A stretch of DNA of 64,000 bases. Origin: Plectosphaerella cucumerina (Eukaryota; Ascomycota; Sordariomycetes; Glomerellales; Plectosphaerellaceae). The notes under the pieces were generated by a model. It was not told the origin of the DNA, ran no database searches, and saw nothing but the letters and a program-made list of their open reading frames with translations. The DNA lies in assembly GCA_020746995.1 (NCBI GenBank), contig JAGPXD010000007.1, forward strand, positions 62,001 through 126,000, read 5' to 3'. This document shows positions 58,583 to 64,000 of the stretch, one piece after another. Within the stretch, counting starts at the first letter, position 1. Each line of letters opens with the position of its first letter. The position numbers were made by a program, and so were the translations under genes.

Positions 58583-59105
58583 AGCAGCTCGTCGGAGATG
58601 CGGTCATTTCTGGAGAGGATTTGTGATAAAAGCATAGATAGCATTCGTGGCCTGTTGGATTTCGGCTTTTTTTAATCAAGACGTTCATGACTGAAATCGC
58701 ACGCGCCGTGTTTTTGTCCAGATGTGTTACCATCAACATGCTGTTTCGGGTGGATCTGACACGCCGAGGAAGCATCATGTAATATGATCGTAATAGTTAG
58801 ATGGGATCGCACAATCAATTCGAGGTTCTCATGTATGCGCTGATCTGTACTCCGGTCGGGTCTTGATGTTTTGTGTGCATCTCAGGTCGCAGCGAAATAT
58901 GCTGACTCATCACCGATAAGATACCGGAGCATTCAAGGGCCGCAGCCGAAATTTTCACGCTCGGGCCGGCTGGCTTGACCAACCCACCCAAACTACTGCC
59001 ATCGCCCCGTCGGACTCGTGTTGGAGCTGCTTCAGAAACGCGCTCTCCATCCCATCGCCTCCCGTCCACCATCCGAATCCGACCCTCCTCAACCCATCTG
59101 CCATC
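58583..59105. other. Intergenic region
   Basis: 520 bases between sidA and TIM17, same strand. The first ~200 bases are AT-rich 3' UTR-like sequence; the C-rich stretch just before 59106 looks like the TIM17 leader. Nothing else seen. Confidence 0.45.
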
Positions 59106-59619
59106 ATGGATCACACGCGAGACCCCTGCCCCTGGGTTATCCTCAACGACTTTGGCGGTGCCTTCAGCATGGGAGCCATCGGCGGCACAATATGGCACGG
59201 CATCAAGGGCTTCCGCAACTCGCCATACGGCGAGAGGCGGATCGGCGCCATCACCGCCATCAAGATGAGGGCGCCCGTTCTGGGCGGTAACTTCGGCGTC
59301 TTCGGCGGTCTCTTCTCGACCTTCGACTGCGCTGTCAAGGGAATCAGGCAAAAGGAGGATCCCTACAACGCCATCATCACCGGCTTCTTCACGGGCGGCG
59401 CCCTGGCTATCCGTGGAGGTTACAAGGCCGCGCGCAACGGCGCCATTGGCTGCGCCGTCCTGCTTGCCGTCATTGAGGGCGTCGGTATTGGGTTCCAGAA
59501 GATGTTCGCGGGCAGCACAAAGCTTGAGGTAAGCGATAGAAGCCGTCGCCACCAGGTACGCGTACTAACTCTAGCAGATGCCGCAGCCGCCTCCCCAGCA
59601 GGAAATTTCTCTGGCATGA
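59106..59619 (+). CDS. TIM17: Mitochondrial inner-membrane translocase subunit Tim17
   Basis: Exons 59106-59528 and 59578-59619 join across a 49-nt intron with a perfect TACTAAC branch site, giving 154 residues. The start MDHTRDPCPWVILNDFGGAFSMG is the Tim17 signature. Four hydrophobic segments with GxxxG-like spacing follow (AIGGTIWHGIKGF, LGGNFGVFGGLFSTFDCA, ITGFFTGGALAIRGGYKAARNG, CAVLLAVIEGVGIG), characteristic of the Tim17/22/23 fold. RQKEDPYNAII between helices 2 and 3 is also typical. Tim17 is a core subunit of the TIM23 complex, which imports presequence proteins across the inner membrane. The last exon encodes the short Pro/Gln tail MPQPPPQQEISLA. The model is complete and firm. Confidence 0.95.
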
Positions 59620-60018
59620 GCGTAATGTCTCGCTTCCGAACCCACTTCCACGGATGCCGCGCCGCGGCGTCACCATTTGATACCATCACCCGTCGACGTT
59701 ACAACAAGCAAACAAGCCGACTCCTCTCTACTCTTCAGTTGTCAACCCAAACGACGACTACTGTGTTCACCAACCACGACATCTTAATTTCACTACTGAA
59801 CAAACCGATTGCATTTGGGGCAGGCGTTCTGTGTAGTATAGACATGACCCGGGCCGAGGGCCGGTTGCTGCGAGGGAATCTCGAGGGCGCGCGAGGGTCG
59901 GACCAGCTGACCCTGGAGGCAGTCGGGTCCCCTGGTCCCCGGCGCCATATGGACGAGATGTTACATGAATGTACTTGTTCTCCACACAACCGCTGACCCT
60001 GGCCGTGCAGTGAGTGTC
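59620..60018. other. Convergent intergenic region
   Basis: About 400 bases between the 3' ends of TIM17 and the Ntn-hydrolase gene. The TIM17 reading frame stays open without the intron as far as 59996, but that is read-through of non-coding sequence. No separate feature. Confidence 0.45.
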
Positions 60019-61418
60019 TTAGCAGCGACGTATGTCCGGGTTGGCCTCGTCGCGCCAAACCTGGGCATGGTGCTCGCCCGCTTCGTTGACCCAAGCTCGA
60101 AACATGCCACCACAGTTGAAATCTTGCAAGATCTCCGACTTGATATTGACGAGATCTCCCCTCGCATCATACTCGCTCACCAGCTCGATGCCGATCATGC
60201 CTCCCTGCCCTTCTCCAGTCGTGCCCCATCGGTCAGCGGCGCTGCGTTGCAGCTCGCCATCGGGCCCTGCGATGGCGGTAATGGACTTGGAGCTCGGTTC
60301 GGGTTTCCACTCAGCTCGTGCGGCTACACTTCGCACGGCGGCTATGCGAAGGAACGAGTCCCCGTTGCCCGTCCCTGATGCTCCAAAGGCAACTCTCCGG
60401 ACAGATGCTTCGCTCGACTCAAGAGGAAGACATATGGTTGGCACAGGCAGACATCCTGCCAGGAGCTCGCTCAGACTGGCGCTCAGCTGCACAGCAGGTC
60501 CTGATTCGCGGAACAGTGCCGGGAGCCATTGCTGGTGCTCGACCGATTTCTCCCACTCGCCAGCCCAAAATCCAGCCCCGACTGTCGGTGTGTCGCCAAT
60601 CCTGCCGGTCAGCTTGTTTGTCAGACCACCAGTGCTGGTCGCCACACAGACAACCCCTTCGGCGTCTAGGCTCACCGCGCCGCAGGTTCCCTGTGGCAAG
60701 TACTCATGCTCGCTCCAGGTAGCAGCGCCGCCGCCCTCTATCTTCTCGCGCTCGAGAGATCTTACGTGCTCGTCCCACCGGCGCTGTGTGAAGAAGTACG
60801 ACGGATCAACGATATCCAGTCCGTATCTCTGCGCGAGTGTCTCTGTAAGCTCTGGTCCGTGTAGATGGCCATGGCCCTGCGCCGAGGGTATGTCGGCACT
60901 TGAGTACGGAGTCGCAGACGAAGCCTCCAAGTCTTCCTCTCCTGCCTCCAATATCCTGCTTGCCAGCAAGATCGGGTTCTTGACACGCCGGATGCCAGAG
61001 ACACCCACAGCTCGTTTCTTGTAGCCGCGCGATACCATGACTGAGGCCTCCAACTCATTGATGCCGTCTCGAGTGAAGACCGCGCCATGGCCACTGTTGA
61101 ACAACGGCTCGTCTTCGAGCAACTTCACTGCGAATGTGGCCGTCTGAAGAGCGGAAGGAAGCCGTCCAGCCAGCGCATGCCCCTTTTGAGGCGTGTTCAT
61201 GAACGTGTTGGTTCTTGAAAGCTGTCCAGAGTCAGGATGCGATAGCTCGCGGTTGGGGCGGGGTTTCTCACAATGGAAAGCAGGGCATGCCGGTATTCCC
61301 GATACAGGGCGGGGGGCAGGTTTGAAGGCTTAAGGTTCCCGGCACCGCCATGTATGATGATACGGGGCTTGATAGATATATGCTGTTTGTATTCCATTGC
61401 GAAGGCGGAAGTCGGCAT
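60019..61418 (-). CDS. Isoaspartyl peptidase / type-2 asparaginase family Ntn hydrolase
   Basis: Exons 61418-61272 and 61221-60019 join across a 50-nt intron with a CTGAC branch site, giving 449 residues (442 if started at the Met at 61397). The N-terminal KPRIIIHGGAGN and NSGHGAVFTRDG are family hallmarks. The autocatalytic cleavage site and nucleophile lie in GTCGAVSLD, with Thr228 as the likely catalytic residue, followed by the substrate-binding STGGLTNKLTGRIGDTP and VGAGFW. After self-cleavage such enzymes hydrolyse isoaspartyl dipeptides or L-asparagine. Fungal members of this longer type are also close to taspase-like proteins, so substrate preference is uncertain. The insert between residues about 140 and 220 (Glu/Ser/His-rich) is longer than in bacterial EcAIII-type enzymes. 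No signal peptide. Confidence 0.85.
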
Positions 61419-61773
61419 ACGTTATGTCAGTTCAAATGAGGTGATCAATTGGAGAACCTCGCATACCAGAGTAGTAGGATGCTCGAGAGCACGCCATGTA
61501 GCATTGCCGTCTTAGCCAATCAATCGGCCAACGGCCAGTAAGGTATCGGAGAGTGATGTAGATCAATCGGTTACTGACCGGGTATTCGACGTTCAGAAAC
61601 ATCTCATCGGCCCATGACAGGAAGAGTATTGCAAGCTGGTGGGCTTTCACTCGATTCGTCTCGCACTCATCACTTTTGTTTGCTTTTCTTGACTTACAAT
61701 ATACGCCAGGCCAGGTACGAGGGTATCAATATTGGTCTATCATATTCCAAACAACATGCGCCAGCCACCATCT
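61419..61773. other. Intergenic region
   Basis: 355 bases between two tandem minus-strand genes: the 3' UTR of the Dug2-type gene and the promoter of the Ntn-hydrolase gene. AT-richer than coding DNA; no motif assigned. Confidence 0.45.
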
Positions 61774-64000
61774 TTACAGTTGGGAGAACACGTGCCCAAA
61801 GATCTCCCTGCTTTTCACCAGGTTCACCACTCTCAGCCGTTCATTGTCAAGATGCGCTGAGTCGCTGGACTGTCCGCAGGGGAGGTGGGCTGCCGGGGCC
61901 TTGAACTCCTTCTCGAGGAAGCGGATGGCGGGAATCGAGCCTCCTTCACGGATGTAAAGTGGCCTCCGAGGACGTGATTCACGTTCTGATGCGTTGTCAT
62001 CGTCCGTGTCGCTCGAGTCTTCCGAGTCCGAGTCGGTCGGTTGGGCAAAGACGGGCGCCCAAGCCTTGATGATGGCCTCCTCGAGCGTGCGGAATATCGC
62101 ATTGTTGGGGTTGCCAAGCCACGGTTCGGCCTGGTTGTCAATCTGGACAGAGAGCGAGTTCTCGGAGCCGAGCTCGTCGAATTGAGATTGCAAGAAGGAA
62201 GTCAGGGACTCGATGACCTGCTCAACCTCCTGGCCCGGGACGAGACGCAGGCTGATGTTGGCGCTCGCGTGACTACTGACGAGGCTTCCATCGGGGCCCG
62301 AGACCTTGTAACGATGAATCGTCAGGTTCGGCTCGCGCCATCTGGCCATCAGGGCGCGGCGGAGCTTCTCGATGGGACCACGCTCCGGGTTCCTCTTCAT
62401 GAGGAGACTTGCGATCTCGTCGTAGCGGGTTTCCTCCTCCGGCGTGATCTGCAGGATGCTGTCATAGAAGCCAGGGATCATGACCTTGTTGCCAGCCCCC
62501 TTGAGCTTCGACAGCGTCGATGTCAGGTCTGACAAAGGCTCGTCGTTCATGTGGGATCCGTCAACACCAGAATGGAGATCTGGCAGGGGAGACTCGACGC
62601 ATATGGTCGCGTGCAAGACTCCCCGAAGGCCGTACGTCAGACATGGCACCTCGTCGTCAAGCCAATAACTGTTGGCGAGGAGGATGTAGTCGACGTCTCC
62701 GATGAGGTTCTTGTTGCGGCGCACAATCTCCTTGAAGCCCCGCGAGGCTGCCTCTTCCTCGCCCTCAATCAGGAAGACAATGTCGTTGTCCAGCTTCTTG
62801 GCTTGCAGCAAGTCTGTCACTGCAAACAGAGCGGCCATGATGGGGCCCTTGTTGTCGCTCACACCACGACCGTAGAGGTAGCCGTTGATGCCCTTGAGCT
62901 GAAAGGGGTCCGTGGCCCACTTGCTCTTCTTCGGATCGGCCGTCACGACGTCGTAATGTCCGTAAAACAAGATGCGCTTACGCTTTTCCGAGGGCGGCAG
63001 CGTGCCGCTGAACTTTGCCAGCACGGCAGGGTTATGAGGGCTGCTGTCTGTGCTCAACAGGTCGACCTGAGCCCCGAGACGCTTGAAGAGCGACCCGAGG
63101 AACGTCGCGCCTCGGTGGCAATCCTCTGCAAACTCGGGCCTCGAAGATACTGTCTTGTATGACACGAATTCTTGCAGCGCAGTGAGCATGACGTCTTCCG
63201 TCTCCACGACTGTGTCGGGGCCAGACGATGACGACCCGTCGATCCGCCAGATGGCGACTTCGTTGTCATTTGCGCCGGTGATGAAGTATTGCTTCGAATT
63301 GTATGTTGTCGCCACGGAGGCTAGGATTTTGCCCTCGTGAGCCTTCCACCGGGCCAGGCACTGGTATTTCTGGCTGACCGTCTCGGCCTGGGCGTCCTGG
63401 TACTCGCCGTAGTGCACAGTGCTGTGTTTCTGAAATCATGTCAAGAGGAGTGCATGTGTTGAGGCTGGGGAGAGAACTTACGCTGGCGGTGCCTGTCCCG
63501 GAGGCACTCCAGAGGAAGCCCCATCCCATCTGCAGGGTCATGACGTCCCCCTTGTGGCTCTTAATGACTCGGAGCCTGGAGCGGGTGTCCAGGTCCCAGA
63601 GTTCGATGACACCGGAGAGCTTGCCAGCGTAGAGGAACGACCCATCAATGGCCAAGGACATGACAGACTCGGCATCGTCGCTACCGAGGACCATGAGCTC
63701 CTGCAGTCCGGGCTCCGGGTCGTCGGAGGTCTCCTCGTCGTCCGAGTCTCGGTGACTGAGCTTCCAGAGCTTGATGGTGCCATCGCCTCCGCCGGAGATG
63801 AGTACCTCTTCGTCTGGCTCTACCAGCATGGTAGGCCCCTTTGCCATGAGCATGCAGTATATGTAGCCGTAATGCGCAAACATCTGCACAGCGCCGGCCG
63901 GGATCTCGACAACTTTTTCGGACTTGGGCATCGTCGCCCATCGCTCGTCATTGCGCCGTGGGGTTGATGCGCCACCGCCGACGGCGCGCGAATCGAAGAA
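61774..64000 (-). CDS. DUG2: WD40-M20 metallopeptidase, Dug2 type (5' end outside window)
   Basis: Two exons are visible (from 64000 to 63482, then 63429-61774), joined across a 52-nt GTAAGT...CAG intron; the frame is open to the right edge, so the N-terminus is missing. The visible part begins with WD40 blades (EEVLISGGGDGTIKLWKLS, GSFLYAGKLSGVIELWDLD, QYFITGANDNEVAIWRID). A complete M20-family peptidase domain follows: YGHYDVV (metal His and Asp), GRGVSDNKGP (bridging Asp), EGEEEAASRG (catalytic Glu pair), LHSG, and the C-terminal metal-ligand region SSDSAHLDNERLRV. An acidic insert (TDSDSEDSSDTDDD) lies near the C-terminus. This fusion is that of Dug2, which with Dug3 forms the cytosolic complex that removes glutamate from glutathione. 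The ATG at 63931 is probably internal. Confidence 0.88.

Overview
The window is nuclear DNA from a filamentous ascomycete, most probably a Sordariomycete (inference). Coding DNA is GC-rich. Introns are short (about 45-90 nt), with GT-AG ends and CTAAC or CTGAC branch sites. Gene content is typical of Pezizomycotina, including a fungal siderophore synthetase, a modin-like protein, and Dug2 and Bye1 orthologues. I rebuilt intron-containing genes by hand, checking that reading frames join and that total lengths divide by three.

Layout. 0-27.6 kb is a dense housekeeping block: a partial TAPT1/Emp65-type membrane protein (-), a dienelactone hydrolase-family protein (+), a modin-like membrane-anchored protein (+), a Cdc4-type F-box/WD40 ubiquitin-ligase adaptor (+), a Nudix/eIF2B-like fusion (+), a WW/FF splicing factor of the Urn1 type (-), a PAP2 lipid phosphatase (+), the PSMA4/Pre9 proteasome alpha subunit (-), a Bye1-like PHD/TFIIS/SPOC transcription factor (+), Mediator Med7 (-), a ZNF830-like zinc-finger protein (+), a secreted Thr/Ser/Tyr/Gly-rich protein (-) and a LAMTOR1/Ego1-like lipid-anchored protein (+). 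27.6-35.9 kb is gene-poor, with one convincing small cysteine-containing ORF and a possible broken gene. An F-box protein (+) lies at 35.9-36.6 kb.

37.0-58.6 kb is an intracellular siderophore locus. A 4,878-residue NRPS of the SidC/NPS2 ferricrocin-synthetase type (-) and the L-ornithine N5-monooxygenase SidA (+) are divergently transcribed from a shared 5.1-kb intergenic region. SidA makes N5-hydroxyornithine; after N5-acylation by an enzyme not encoded here, the NRPS would assemble it with small amino acids into a cyclic ferrichrome-type peptide. The shared region carries a compact array of three ATCWGATAA-type sites (the consensus of the iron-repressor GATA factor SreA/SRE1/Urbs1) at exact 10-bp spacing, plus a fourth site about 300 bp away, which points to iron-dependent co-regulation.

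59.1-64 kb returns to housekeeping genes: TIM17 (+), an isoaspartyl peptidase/asparaginase-family Ntn hydrolase (-) and a WD40-M20 peptidase fusion of the Dug2 type (-), which runs off the right edge.

I saw no rRNA, convincing tRNA, CRISPR array or intact transposon.
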